From Artocarpus heterophyllus (lineage: Eukaryota; Streptophyta; Magnoliopsida; Rosales; Moraceae), in contig CM046353.1 of the NCBI GenBank assembly GCA_025403435.1, positions 17,447,875-17,511,874 of the forward strand: a stretch of DNA of 64,000 nucleotides, in the 5' to 3' direction. This document shows positions 11,045 to 21,360 of the stretch, piece after piece (within the stretch, counting starts at the first letter, position 1; the number at the start of each line of letters is the position of its first letter). The notes beneath the pieces were generated by a model. It was not told the origin of the DNA. It did not search any database and saw nothing but the letters and a program-made list of their open reading frames with translations. A program made the translations under genes and the position numbers.

Positions 11045-11671
11045 TATGTTTGTAATGTGTAATATTCTGTTAATATTATGTGGAAGTACCAGAGTCAGTT
11101 ATGGGGATATTCCATATGAAATATAAGTATATTATTTGGATTGAATGTTTGTGTCATGAGGATAGCTGTTTAATGAAAAATATGTCGGGTATGTTTGCAA
11201 CTCTGAGATTCCGTTTAATATCTCTATGAATAAGTTTAATGTATGGTTTTGAATATAAGTGTTTGTGATATATGTTTTATGATTATGTTTTAGTTTATTA
11301 GTTGAGGTATGAAATCAAATATATTTGACTTTTCCTTACTCAAAAAGGAAAAGGAACCTAAAGATGAAGTATATAAAATTTCTCTGGCAATCTCCTTAAA
11401 TGTGATTGTAAATCACAGTCCATGGACAATGAAGGACTGGAATCATGGTATGGTCAATATGTATGCCTGATCAGATTCTTAGACTATTATACGGTGTTAC
11501 AAGTTGAAACTTGTCAGAAATACTCTCATTGAGGGATTTAGAATTTAGAGTAAGATTTATTATGCAAGTAAATAAGTGGAGATACGATAACTTAAATTTG
11601 GAGGACAAACAACATTAACGGTTTAGACTCAGAATTGGAATCATAATTTTTACTAGTATTACTAGAATTGA
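11045..11671 (+). other. Non-coding 3' part of internal region 1
   Basis: AT-rich sequence between the LOG-like ORF and the Gypsy 3' remnant. I see no ORF here. It is conserved in copy 2 (about 17790-18420) with scattered substitutions and small indels. Confidence 0.5.
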
Positions 11672-11713
11672 AATTTCGAGGACGAAATTTCTTTAAGGGG
11701 GGTAGAGCTGTGA
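11672..11713 (+). pseudogene. Relic of Gypsy polyprotein C-terminus at the LTR border (copy 1)
   Basis: The frame reads NFEDEISLRGVEL then a stop that falls just inside LTR 2. A NFEDEI-type ending that overlaps the polypurine tract is typical of plant Tekay/Del-like Gypsy polyproteins. Only these last codons remain. It shows that the cargo element derives from a Gypsy element and kept the 3' sequences needed for plus-strand priming. Confidence 0.6.
11695..11708 (+). other. Polypurine tract, copy 1
   Basis: AAGGGGGGTAGAGC directly precedes the TG of LTR 2 and is the expected plus-strand primer. The identical tract precedes LTR 3. Confidence 0.85.
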
Positions 11714-14094
11714 CACCCGTTATTCTCCTAAGGGTATTAAGGTAATTAGATTAATTACCTAGTATATATATAAAAAAAATCAGAAAATCTCTCATAATTC
11801 GAAACTCTCTCTCTCTCTACTTTCTCTCTCTAAAAAATTCTCTCTCTCTCCTCAAAGATCGTTTGAGATTTTGGCATCCGTTTTCGACACCTCCCGCACC
11901 AATGGAAAGCTCTCGACGAGCTGAGTCCAACGAGGTGCCGCGCCGCCCAAAACGCCGCCGGAGGAGACCACACGCGCCGCCCAAAGTGGCGGCAAAACCC
12001 ATTTCTTTCCGACGAGATATCTTCGTCGTCCGACGTCCGATCGACGTGATTCTTGTTCCTACACGACCACCGTGATGAGAGGAACAAAACCCACCCTTGG
12101 TGGCAGCTCAACAACCGCCGGATTGCTCTGCCCGCCTATTGCCGCCGTGCACCTCCGCCCCCATGGTGGAACTCCGCCTTGCCGGAGGAGGTGACTGACA
12201 CCACCCCTCCCAATGAGTTCAGAGGATCAAGGGGAGTAAAACCCCTCGATCAATTGCACGGAAGGAGCCGGTTTCGCCGGAGAACGGCCAACGCCGCCAT
12301 CAACCGCCGCGGGAGCCTCCGTTTTGGCTCTTCCCAGCCACGTTTCTTCAAATTGGATGAGGGGAAATGCTCATAGGAGGATGGGTAGCAAAAGCCCTCA
12401 GCCAATTTCAGGTTTCCATCGTCGGAGAATCAAGATCGGAGCTCATCCATTTCTACCGACGTTGTACTTCACGACCCGCTATGTTAGAGGCAGAATTGGG
12501 TGAAATTGACCTCGCCATTGGACTCAGAAGGGTCGATTTAGGGGGGGTAGGCCCGAGCCTAGCCGATTGACGCCGATCAACGATGGTCAAAGTCGGTCAA
12601 CGCCGGTCAACGGTGGTCAACGCCGGTCAACGGCCAGTCAAAGGCTAAATTGGAATTTTGTGATCCGGACCTCCGATCGAAGATCCGAGACCGCCTCCCG
12701 ACTCGTTTCGATGCTCTGGATGCAATGGTGACCTCCGTTTGAGCAAATTCCACTCCGATGAAAATCATTCGGTACCGACTGCACGCAAATCGAGGCGATT
12801 CAAACAGCAGTATCGAAGTCCAGAATGACGTTTTCAAGAATGTATGATCTCCAGGAAGCATTCCTAGCCATTCATAGTCGCTCGAGGAGCACTACAGAGG
12901 ATGCTTCGTAGATACAGCGAGATACAACTGGATCTGTTTTGCTTGGAGTTCAAGATCAAGGGAGTATGGAGCTAACGTTAATTGATTCCAGGATTAAGAG
13001 ACTGTTGATAAGCTTGAAAGGTAGGGATTCTCTTACTCATCTTTTGTGAGGTTTTTATAGAATTAAAATTGATTGTTTTGCCGCAATATATATATATCTA
13101 TGTTGAACTGATATTATATGTATATCACATATGAAACTATGACATGGACTCGTCTTGTATTGTACGGCGAGGAACATAATGAATTGACACATGTTATAAA
13201 TTGAGAAGCATGGTTAGGAAAATTAACTCTATTAATAATGATTTAATATAGAGAAATTGTGAGACATGAAAAGGGCGACGGTTACGTCCTTGGGCATGAA
13301 TACCCTAAAAGGTAAAATAGGGGGAAGGTGATGACGCTTCCTTGGGTTGAAAGTCCCAGAACACACTGTACAGGAATTGATTTGGTGAGGACTCGGGGCT
13401 TGATGTCCCCTCACCGGAACACCCTTGGAATGTTTATAGGGTGATCACGTGCGCCCATTTGGGTTTCGATGAGTTGAGTGATACTCAATTTAACATGGAT
13501 ACCTAGGAACAATGATGATTGGTAATATTTGTATAAATGTGTAATTATGACACTTGGTAATGATTAACTACGGTATCCATAAGATGTGATCATAATAAAC
13601 CTCATAATCTGGAATATGATGTGACTTACTAACCATGCAGATTTTAATGTGGTAATGATAAAAACCTAAAGGTGAGTAATGGCTTTCTCTACTGAGCATA
13701 GTGTTGCTCATTCCCTTATGTTTATATCTTTTCAGGACTCACTAAGTGTGAGGTGGCTACGAGAAATATAGTTGAGGAAGTGATGTAACTATATTACATT
13801 GGGACTGCTTCAATCGTTGAGAATGTTCTTCATGATAATGTAAGCATCAATTGTTACTTTCTGTGACTGTATTATAATGTGTTGAGGGTTAAAATGATGA
13901 TGACAACAGTTTATTTTATTAAATTTAAGGTGCTACATTTAAAACTGTGGTTTATTTATCGTTTATATTTTTATTTTTGAGTTGAGAGTTTTCATTTAAG
14001 TCCCGGGTAAATTTTATTTTTAAGGTTTTACTTTTATTATTTATTTTTATTTTATCTCATTAAAAACTGTTAACCCCCATATAGGGGCGTTACA
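11709..14094 (+). repeat. LTR 2 of the LOG-carrying array
   Basis: It is 2386 bp, TGTGACACCC to GCGTTACA, the same length as LTR 1 with only scattered substitutions. It serves as 3' LTR of unit 1 and 5' LTR of unit 2. Five of the six phased GGTCAA sites are intact (12585-12630). Confidence 0.9.
12575..12630 (+). promoter_or_regulatory. Phased GGTCAA (W-box-like) sites in LTR 2
   Basis: GGTCAA starts at 12585, 12595, 12605, 12615 and 12625, again exactly 10 bp apart. The first repeat has decayed to GATCAA at 12575. See the LTR 1 entry for interpretation. Confidence 0.5.
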
Positions 14095-14101
14095 GAATTT
14101 T

Positions 14102-14114
14102 TGGTATCAGAGCC
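14102..14114 (+). other. Primer-binding site (initiator tRNA-Met), copy 2
   Basis: TGGTATCAGAGCC starts seven bases after LTR 2, identical to copy 1. Unit 2 therefore keeps its own reverse-transcription start site. Confidence 0.9.
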
Positions 14115-14782
14115 TAGGTTCGGTTAACCTAGAGAGTGTAGCACCACCTTAAAAAAAAATATATTTTTGAGATGGTTTTGAAGCTGAATTTTCATTGTCA
14201 TCATCAAAATGAACCTTCACATTGATTTATACAGTCTAGAAGGATGTAACATGGAAAGGCCATAGAATGAAAATATCAATAGTTATATGAGTACAATAAT
14301 TATATAGAAGGAAAGTATTAATAGTTATAAGGGAATGATAATTATATGGAATGAGTTTATAAGTAGATGCTTATGAGAGATTCGTATAATATTAGGATCT
14401 ATAAGCATATCTAATTCGTATAAACGATGAGAAATTCGTGTAGATACGAGGATTTAAGAGCCTTTTGTCTCGTGAAAAACAATAAGAAATATAAGGCTTG
14501 ATTTATTGATTTTAAAGTTTGACATAGATATGCCAAATTTTTCGTAATTGATTCAAACTTAAGTAATGATTATGTGTGGATTCGATGGAGCACATAAGTG
14601 TCAATATCTTTTCTTAAAAGTTCTATTTATTTGAGGAATATGATATAAGTTGGGAATCATGGTATTGAATCTTGAAAGAGATAAATGTTAGACTTTTGGT
14701 CTGTTGAGACTGTGTAAAGTCTAGAATGCATGAATCTCAAAATTGGAATATTTTGTTACGTACATTGTATTTAAGTGTATCA

Positions 14783-14921
14783 GTGAATCTTTATATATAG
14801 ATGCAATAGAAAAATAATCAATAGGAGTTTCCTTAAGTAAATCATAATACTTAAAGCACTTATAATAATTTTGAATAATTACGATAAAATGTTTAAGTTT
14901 TAGATGTTTAGATGTGAATCT
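14783..14921. mobile_element. 131-bp extra segment in internal region 2 flanked by GTGAATCT repeats
   Basis: Copy 1 reads cagtgaatcctttgg at about 8139-8153. Copy 2 has 131 additional bases at this point, bordered by an 8-bp direct repeat GTGAATCT (14783-14790 and 14914-14921). An 8-bp duplication would fit a small hAT-type MITE, but I see no clear terminal inverted repeat. Deletion from copy 1 by recombination between the repeats is equally possible. Confidence 0.5.
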
Positions 14922-15686
14922 TTTGGTTACCTAAGGTTTTGTTATATGAGGAAATTATATATTGTATGACTAGAATTGTGGGGATTGTAGATGTTCTTAA
15001 GTAGTAACATCAAGTGTCTTTGTTCATTGATATGGTCTACGTTGAAAGACGTAAATCGTATTGATTTCAAGGTTAGTTACATTCTAAACCCTTGGTAGTA
15101 ATGATGATGAATCCATTGATAGATGTTGAGTATTATCAATAACATATGGGTGTATGCATTGTTCAATAAGGTTTTGATTAAAACAAAATTATTTGAGTTG
15201 CTGGATCATTCAGGAAGATCCTTGTTGTCGTTAAATTAGATTTGTTGTTCATAATTAACTTTATCTATAGTTGGCTTTAAATTGGGTTTAAGATTTATAC
15301 AAATTGGTTTTCAATTTTATGTTTGTTATTTAACTCGTTCCAAATGTATTAAGGCCCGAAACAACCTGACCATTTTCAACTAAGAACATTTGGGCCTAGT
15401 TCAAATCTTAAATCAGTTTGATTCACACTGTCTCTCCCACGTGGTCTCTATACGTGTCATATACAATGGTTTAATCATTGTTTGCATATACGTTTACTGT
15501 GCATAGGAGCTTATTTCTCCGAGTTCACTTTTTCTCTCTTAATTTGTTATTTTCTCTCTAAATCGCAAATCCTCTTCTTTTTTATTAGAAATTCTTTTTT
15601 TTCCCTCTAAGAGAAGAAGGAATTCTAGGATTCTGCAACTTACAATCTTAATTTTTCCTTTCTATTTACTCTTCTTTAATCTCATC

Positions 15687-16208
15687 ATGGACCCAAAGTA
15701 CCAACACCTGAGAAAGTATTTCCCATCACTCTCCCAAAAGATTCTCAGAAAGAAATACAAGGCTAGAATTACTCGGTTGTGGATTCTTATGCATTTTGGC
15801 ATCCCTTGTGATGTGAGAATGTTGATAGAGGGGAAAATCCGTCCGAGTGACTTTAGTCAAGATGTCGGTTTACTAGGAACGGGTACCAGTCGTAGTGCAA
15901 TGAAAAGAAGAGCCCGTGCCATCGTGGTCGCTTGTAACAAATGTGGAAGACAAAATTGTAACGGTAAATGTACTTCACCTGGTTATATGTCTACGAATAG
16001 AGATGATAAAATAAGGTTTTGTAGGGATGGACTTTCAAAGGAGAACTTAGATAGCATCCATCCTCCTCTCCACGGTCACCCTAGTGGATATGTTCAAGGA
16101 GCTATTTTTAAACTCTGGCCTAAATTTTATACAGAAAGACAACGCCTCAGGAATATGGTATTTCTAGATCCTGTTTGCCAAGCCATAAGAAAACTGGATG
16201 GGGAATAA
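15687..16208 (+). CDS. 173-aa basic C4 zinc-finger protein, virus nucleic-acid-binding-protein-like (copy 2)
   Basis: This is an intact second copy of the ORF at 8943. Ten nucleotide differences are visible: six are synonymous and four change residues (M8L, P63L, T82A, E106D). All four finger cysteines (83, 86, 91, 95), the preceding RS/RR basic patch and Pro-Gly 98-99 are unchanged. The T82A change is immediately before the first cysteine. The start is the ATG at 15687 in the context atcATGGac. The protein is probably nucleic-acid binding. The virus-like assignment rests on motif order only, as for copy 1. Confidence 0.7.
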   Translation: MDPKYQHLRKYFPSLSQKILRKKYKARITRLWILMHFGIPCDVRMLIEGKIRPSDFSQDVGLLGTGTSRSAMKRRARAIVVACNKCGRQNCNGKCTSPGYMSTNRDDKIRFCRDGLSKENLDSIHPPLHGHPSGYVQGAIFKLWPKFYTERQRLRNMVFLDPVCQAIRKLDGE

Positions 16209-16851
16209 GTCATCGCTCTATAAAGGTTATTTAGTCTTTACTTATTTGAAGCAGTTTTAGCTGATGTTCAACAGTTTGTGTTTTTCTTTTACTCAGAATA
16301 TTTGCTTTTGTGTATGAAATAATTGTGATTATTAGATTGATACAGTAAGTGTTAATATCTTATTTAATTTATGATTTTCTTAAATATATATATAATAAAA
16401 TATATTATCTTATCAGACACGTCACATACGGTACAGTAATATGTTTGAATTTTGAAAAGCTTATCCAGATATTTCAAGATTTGTGTCTCAAATTTCAAAA
16501 GTTCTACAGTATTTGTCGTTTATATTAAATTTCTAGACTTGGTGTATATTTGTCAAAAAGTCTACAGTTGTGTCATGAGGGTCTTCTGTCAAATTGTTCT
16601 CAATTGTCAAAAGTTATACAATTAGAGTCTAATCTTTTTCAAAAAGTGAATCAGATTTTCTGTAAACTATCAATCACCTTATCTTACTTTCTTATCCGCA
16701 CAAGATTTTGTTTAAATCTTTGGATTACCTTTTCATTACCTACTCGTCTATCTCTTTAGCCCTTTTTGTATATTTCTCATCTTTAAAATCTCATGTAGAA
16801 CCCGAAGTCTAAGTGGAGCAGACATTAAGCAACCACTTCTATAAACCAAAT
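16209..16851 (+). other. Spacer between the two ORFs, copy 2
   Basis: It is 643 bases, the same length as in copy 1, with few substitutions. There is no conserved coding frame with an ATG. Confidence 0.5.
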
Positions 16852-17502
16852 ATGTCTACCTCCCTGTCCACGAAGAAAATAAAGAATGCCTGTGTCTTTT
16901 GTGGTTCCAGCCTTGGAAAAGATAAAGCTTATTTAGAAGCTGCAAATCACTTAGGGCAAGTCCTAGCACGCAAGAAGATTAACATAATCTATGGGGGTGG
17001 TAGTATAAAAATGATGGTAAATATGGCACTAGCAGCTAGGTCTAGCGACGCTACTGATGTAAGAATTTGGCCTCATATTCCAGTTGAAGGAAACCTTTGT
17101 AAGGAAGCCATAGGTAAGGGAGAAGGAGTCAGGAGTATCCCTAAAAATTTTAAAGACATAATCTATAATTCTGATGCTTTTATAGCATTACCTGGTGGTC
17201 TAGGTACTCTTGAGGAAATATTTATAGTTGCTTGTGGACAATTGTTGGGCTTTTATTCCAAACCTTTGGGACTGCTGAACGTAAAGGGTTTTTATGACGG
17301 TCTTTTGAAATTTCTAGATTACGCTGTGGAAGAAAACATCACTACAGAATCGGAGAGACAAATCTTTGTCACTGCTTCAACAGCTGAGGAATTGATAGAT
17401 AAAATGCAAATCATACATCCAGAATCCGACACTGCAACATCCAAGCTTGAATGGGAAAGGGAAAGCCGGGAGCGGCCAATTGATTTGAATCTCCATCTGT
17501 AA
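16852..17502 (+). CDS. LOG: LOG-like protein, copy 2
   Basis: This is a second intact 216-aa LOG-like ORF. It differs from copy 1 at five nucleotides: four synonymous changes and one replacement, V13A. The PGGLGTLEE signature (114-122), YGGGS (47-51) and the unusual IPKNFKDII segment in place of M-x-x-R-K are identical. As in copy 1, the open frame extends upstream only through a GTG codon, so ATG 16852 is taken as the start. Two intact copies with mostly silent differences suggest that the protein was under selection during the recent history of the element. Predicted role: nucleotide-binding LOG-family enzyme or a derivative. Cytokinin-activating activity is uncertain because the conserved Arg-Lys is not seen. 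Confidence 0.9.
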   Translation: MSTSLSTKKIKNACVFCGSSLGKDKAYLEAANHLGQVLARKKINIIYGGGSIKMMVNMALAARSSDATDVRIWPHIPVEGNLCKEAIGKGEGVRSIPKNFKDIIYNSDAFIALPGGLGTLEEIFIVACGQLLGFYSKPLGLLNVKGFYDGLLKFLDYAVEENITTESERQIFVTASTAEELIDKMQIIHPESDTATSKLEWERESRERPIDLNLHL

Positions 17503-17643
17503 TCTTTTTGTTTTATCTTTGGCATGTAGGCATGTGTGTCCGTATTTCGCGTGTTACGAATAACCGTTTGCCTTGTATTCTGTGTTTCTTGTGGTACGTC
17601 GTTGTTAAATCTTTTAGATTCATTGAGCCTAATGCCGGGATGG

Positions 17644-17790
17644 CTGGATACGGAGTACTTGATGCTCTCGAAACGCATCCTTCTTAAGGTCCGATCTTTT
17701 GTTTATCGATGTTTTTGTATTCTATAAGCATGCATGATATGGATAGCTGGTATACGGAGTGCCTTGTACTCTCGAAACGTATCCGTATTA
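17644..17790 (+). other. Twin inverted-repeat motifs downstream of the LOG-like ORF (copy 2)
   Basis: Both blocks of copy 1 are present: ggatacgg with cgcatcc, and tatacgg with tccgtat, each with the shared loop motif ctctcgaaacg. The surrounding sequence carries substitutions but these stems do not. Confidence 0.4.
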
Positions 17791-18443
17791 TGTTTGTAAT
17801 GTATAATATTCTGTTAATATTATGTGGAAGTACCAGAGTCAGTTATGGGGATATTCCATATGAAATATGAGTATATTATTTGGATTGAATGTTTGTGTCA
17901 TGAGGATAGCTGTTTAATGAAAAATATATCGGGTATGTTTGCAACTCTGAGATTCCGTTTAATATCTCTATGAGTAAGTTTAATGTATAGTTTTGAATAA
18001 AAGTGTTTGTGATATATGTTTTATGATTATGTTTTAGTTTATTAGTTGAGGTATGAAATCAAATATATTTGACTTTTCCTTACTCAAAAAGGAAAAGGAA
18101 CCTAAAGATGAAGTATATAAAATTTCTCTGGCAATCTCCTTAAATGTGATTGTAAATCACAGTCCATGGACAATGAAGGACTGGAATCATGATATGGTCA
18201 ATATGTATGCCTGATCAGATTCTTAGACTATTATACGGTGTTATAAGTTGAAACTTGTCAGAAATACTCTCATTGAGGGATTTAGGAGTAAGATTTATTA
18301 TGCAAGTAAATAAGTGGAAATACGATGACTTAAATTTGGAGGACAAACAACATTAACGGTTTAGACTCGGAATTGGAATCATAGTGGAATCATAATTTTT
18401 ACTAGTATTGCTAGAATTGAAATTTCGAGGACGAAATTTCTTT

Positions 18444-18457
18444 AAGGGGGGTAGAGC
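18444..18457 (+). other. Polypurine tract, copy 2
   Basis: AAGGGGGGTAGAGC directly precedes LTR 3. The Gypsy polyprotein relic (frame NFEDEISLRG) is again present just upstream. Confidence 0.85.
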
Positions 18458-20432
18458 TGTGACACCCGTTATTCTCCTAACGGGTATTGAGGTAATTAAA
18501 TTAATTTTTAGTGTATAAAAAAAAAATTGCTTCATTTAAATTTATTTTATAATATTTATTTTTATCTATTTTTAAATTTTCTAAAATTCTCCTATATTTA
18601 TTTAGTATGATTACTAAAAAGCCTTAGAACTTTTAATAAATCTCAAAAATGTCATATTGGCATTATGTGTGTTAAAGTCTTTAGATGAGACATAAGGATA
18701 TCTTTTTCAACTACTCTTGACCCTCATTTTCTTTATTTCCTCCGTGACATGCTTCAACATGTCTCCTCTATAATTGTTTCTATCACTTCTCTTCAAAGAC
18801 TTCATATTTTCTTCCTTTCTCTTCCACGGTTCCCACACTCTTCTTCTCATTTCTTTGCTGAAGCAAAATACTTAGAGAACTTCTTCAAGGCAGCCATAAA
18901 AATCAGCCACCATCACCTCCATTTGAGCAAGAATTTCAGTCATACCGAAGTAAAGGAACCCGTTTTGAAGCCATTTCAAGCTTCCAACTAACCATAATCC
19001 GAGGTTAGAATCTTATGAACAAATTTAGTCTTTCATTTATAAATTTTCTTTTATACTAAAGGATTATTCAAATTTGCGTTCTTAAACCTAAGTATATGTT
19101 TGTTGCTATTTTGGAGCATATGTATGAAGTCTAAGTGTATATGCCATAGACAGAAAATTTATATTGTTAAACTTTGTAATACCTCTATGGGCAGTGGTTA
19201 TTTCTTGAAATTCTAAGATTAAGTTAAATTGAATTTTATGAATGTAGTTGTATGTTGTGCTTTAGTTTTAATTGTCCTTATGCACGCCTTAGGATCAAGG
19301 GAGTATGGAGCTAACGTTAATTGATTCCAGGATTAAGAGATTGTTGATAAGCTTGAAAGGTAGGGATTCTATTACTCATCTTTTGTGAGGTTTTTATAGA
19401 ATTAAAATTGATTGTTTTGCCGCAATATATATATATCTATGTTGAACTGATATTATATGTGTATCACATATGAAACTATGACATGGACTCGTCTTGTATT
19501 GTACAGCGAGGAACATAATGAATTGACACATGTTATAAATTGAGAAGCATGGTTAAGAAAACTAACTCTATTAATAATGATTCAATATAGAGAAATTGTG
19601 AGACATGAAGAGGGCGACGGTTACGTCCTTGGGCATGAATACCCTAAAAGATAAAATAGGGGGAAGGCGATGACGCTTCCTTGGGTTGAAAGTCCCAGAA
19701 CACACTGTACAGGAATCGATTTGGTGAGGACTCGGGGCTTGATGTCCCCTCACCGGAACACCCTTGGAATGTTTATAGGGTGATCAAGTGCGCCCATTTG
19801 GGTTTCGATGTGTTGAGTGATACTCAATTTAACATGGATACCTAGGAACAATGATGATTGGTAATATTTGTATAAATGTGTAATTATGACACTTGGTAAT
19901 GATTAACTACGATATCCATAAGATGTGATCATAATAAACCTCATAATCTGGAATATGATGTAACTTACTAACCATGCAGGTTTTAATGTGATAATGATAA
20001 AAGCCTAAAGGTGAGTAATGGCTTTCTCTACTGAGCATAGTGTCGCTCATTCCCTTATATTTTTATCTTTTCAGGACTCACTAAGTGTGAGGTGGCTACG
20101 AGAAATATAGTTGAGGAAGTGATGTAGCTATATTACATTGGGACTGCTTCAATTGTTGAGAATGTTCTTCATGATAATGTAAGCATCAATTGTTACTTTC
20201 TGTGACTGTATTACAATGTGTTGAGGGTTAAAATGATGATGACAACAGTTTATATTATTAAATTTAAGGTGCTACATTAAAACTGTGGTTTATATATCGT
20301 TTATATTTTTATTTTTGAGTTGAGAATTTTCATTTAAGTCCCGGGCAAATTTTATTTTCAAGGTTTTACTTTTATTATTTATTTTTATTTTATCTCATTA
20401 AAAACTGTTAACCCCTATATAGGGGCGTTATA
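18458..20432 (+). repeat. LTR 3, chimeric
   Basis: It is 1975 bp. The first roughly 40 bases match LTR 1 and 2 (TGTGACACCCGTTATTCTCC). From about 18500 to 19290 the sequence is different: AT-rich, then a CT-rich leader and a short GC-richer block. From about 19291 (atcaagggagtatggag) to the end it matches LTR 1 from about 6313 onward, with more substitutions than between LTR 1 and 2. It ends GCGTTATA instead of GCGTTACA. It therefore joins two LTR types. The phased GGTCAA array and the GC-rich block are absent. Confidence 0.8.
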
Positions 20433-21360
20433 GATCTCATTCCTTCTCCACCGCCGAATAAGCTTGACTCCAAAAAAACTTTTCAGCACAAACCCTAAAA
20501 TCCCAAATTTGGTTTTCATAAACAAAATAAAAAATAAAGAAATTCGTGGCTGTCCATAGAAATAAAACATGGGAAAAAATTGAGGAGTTGAATATTCTCG
20601 AATCTTGGTATTTGTCGGTGAAAGGATTCACATGGCTGGAGCCGGGGTTCATGGCGGCCGACGTTGGGCTTTATGGTGGCCATTGTCGATGATGATGGGT
20701 CAGGGAACGCCGATGAGTTCTAACGATGATGGCTGCACGTGGAGGACTTGAATATTTTCAGATTTTGGATTCGTCGGAGACGGGATTCACGGGGCTGGAG
20801 TAGGGGTTCATAGTGGCCATCATCGGCACTGATGGGTCTGAGGACGCCAGTGATGTTTGACGACGACGACGGCTTGTGGAGCCGACGGCGTCCATGGCCA
20901 AGATCCTTTAAGATCTTGGTTGGACTTGGGTTTTGAATTGAGGGCTAGGATTAAAGTATCAAGACATCAATGGTTGAGATTTAATTGAATAAAAGTTATT
21001 TTCAATAAATTTTATGTATAATAAAAATAAATAAATTTGATATATGTGAGCCTATTTAACTCGTCGTGGGCTTATTTGTTTTGTACTGTTTGATGGAGAA
21101 TAGCGGACCAAAAACGTTCTCCACTGATAGAGAATCAACCCATTCTCTACCACAGAATTGTCCAATTTTTTTTTCAAGGAAAGTACACCAAAGCGTAAAG
21201 TGTCTTATCAAAAGGAGTCAATAATGTGATTTGGTTGAGATATTTAAATAAAATATTTAAATTAAGATTTATAATTTTATAAAAAAAATATTATAATAAA
21301 ATAATTTAAATTATGATTGATTATTGAAACAAACAGACTATAAAAAATACATAAAAAATG
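20433..21360. other. Unassigned region with a two-copy imperfect tandem repeat
   Basis: There is no confident gene. Segments 20580-20741 and 20742-20905 are imperfect copies of one another (shared blocks: ttgaatatt, ggattcac, ggctggag, ggggttcat, gatgggtc). They are GC-richer than their surroundings and look like relic UTR or coding sequence. The rest is AT-rich. The motif tagagaat recurs at 21120-21150, a prelude to the repeats that follow. Confidence 0.45.

Larger units (their letters stand above)
5067..20432 (+). mobile_element. Gag-pol-less Gypsy-type LTR array carrying LOG-like and virus-like zinc-finger genes (LTR-int-LTR-int-LTR)
   Basis: Three LTRs (5067-7452, 11709-14094, 18458-20432) alternate with two internal regions (7453-11708, 14095-18457). 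Both internal regions start with an initiator tRNA-Met primer-binding site and end with the same polypurine tract. I see no gag, protease, reverse transcriptase, RNase H or integrase, so mobility would depend on an autonomous relative. Each internal region carries a 173-aa C4 zinc-finger ORF and a 216-aa LOG-like ORF on the plus strand. The extra LTR-internal unit suggests unequal recombination. The five bases before LTR 1 (CCATC) and after LTR 3 (GATCT) do not match, so the outer ends probably do not derive from one simple insertion. Confidence 0.9.

Noticed and set aside
5062..20437. A target duplication around the whole LOG-carrying array
   Set aside because: CCATC and GATCT share only a shifted ATC(T); the offset is incompatible with the TG...CA ends, so I do not claim a duplication.
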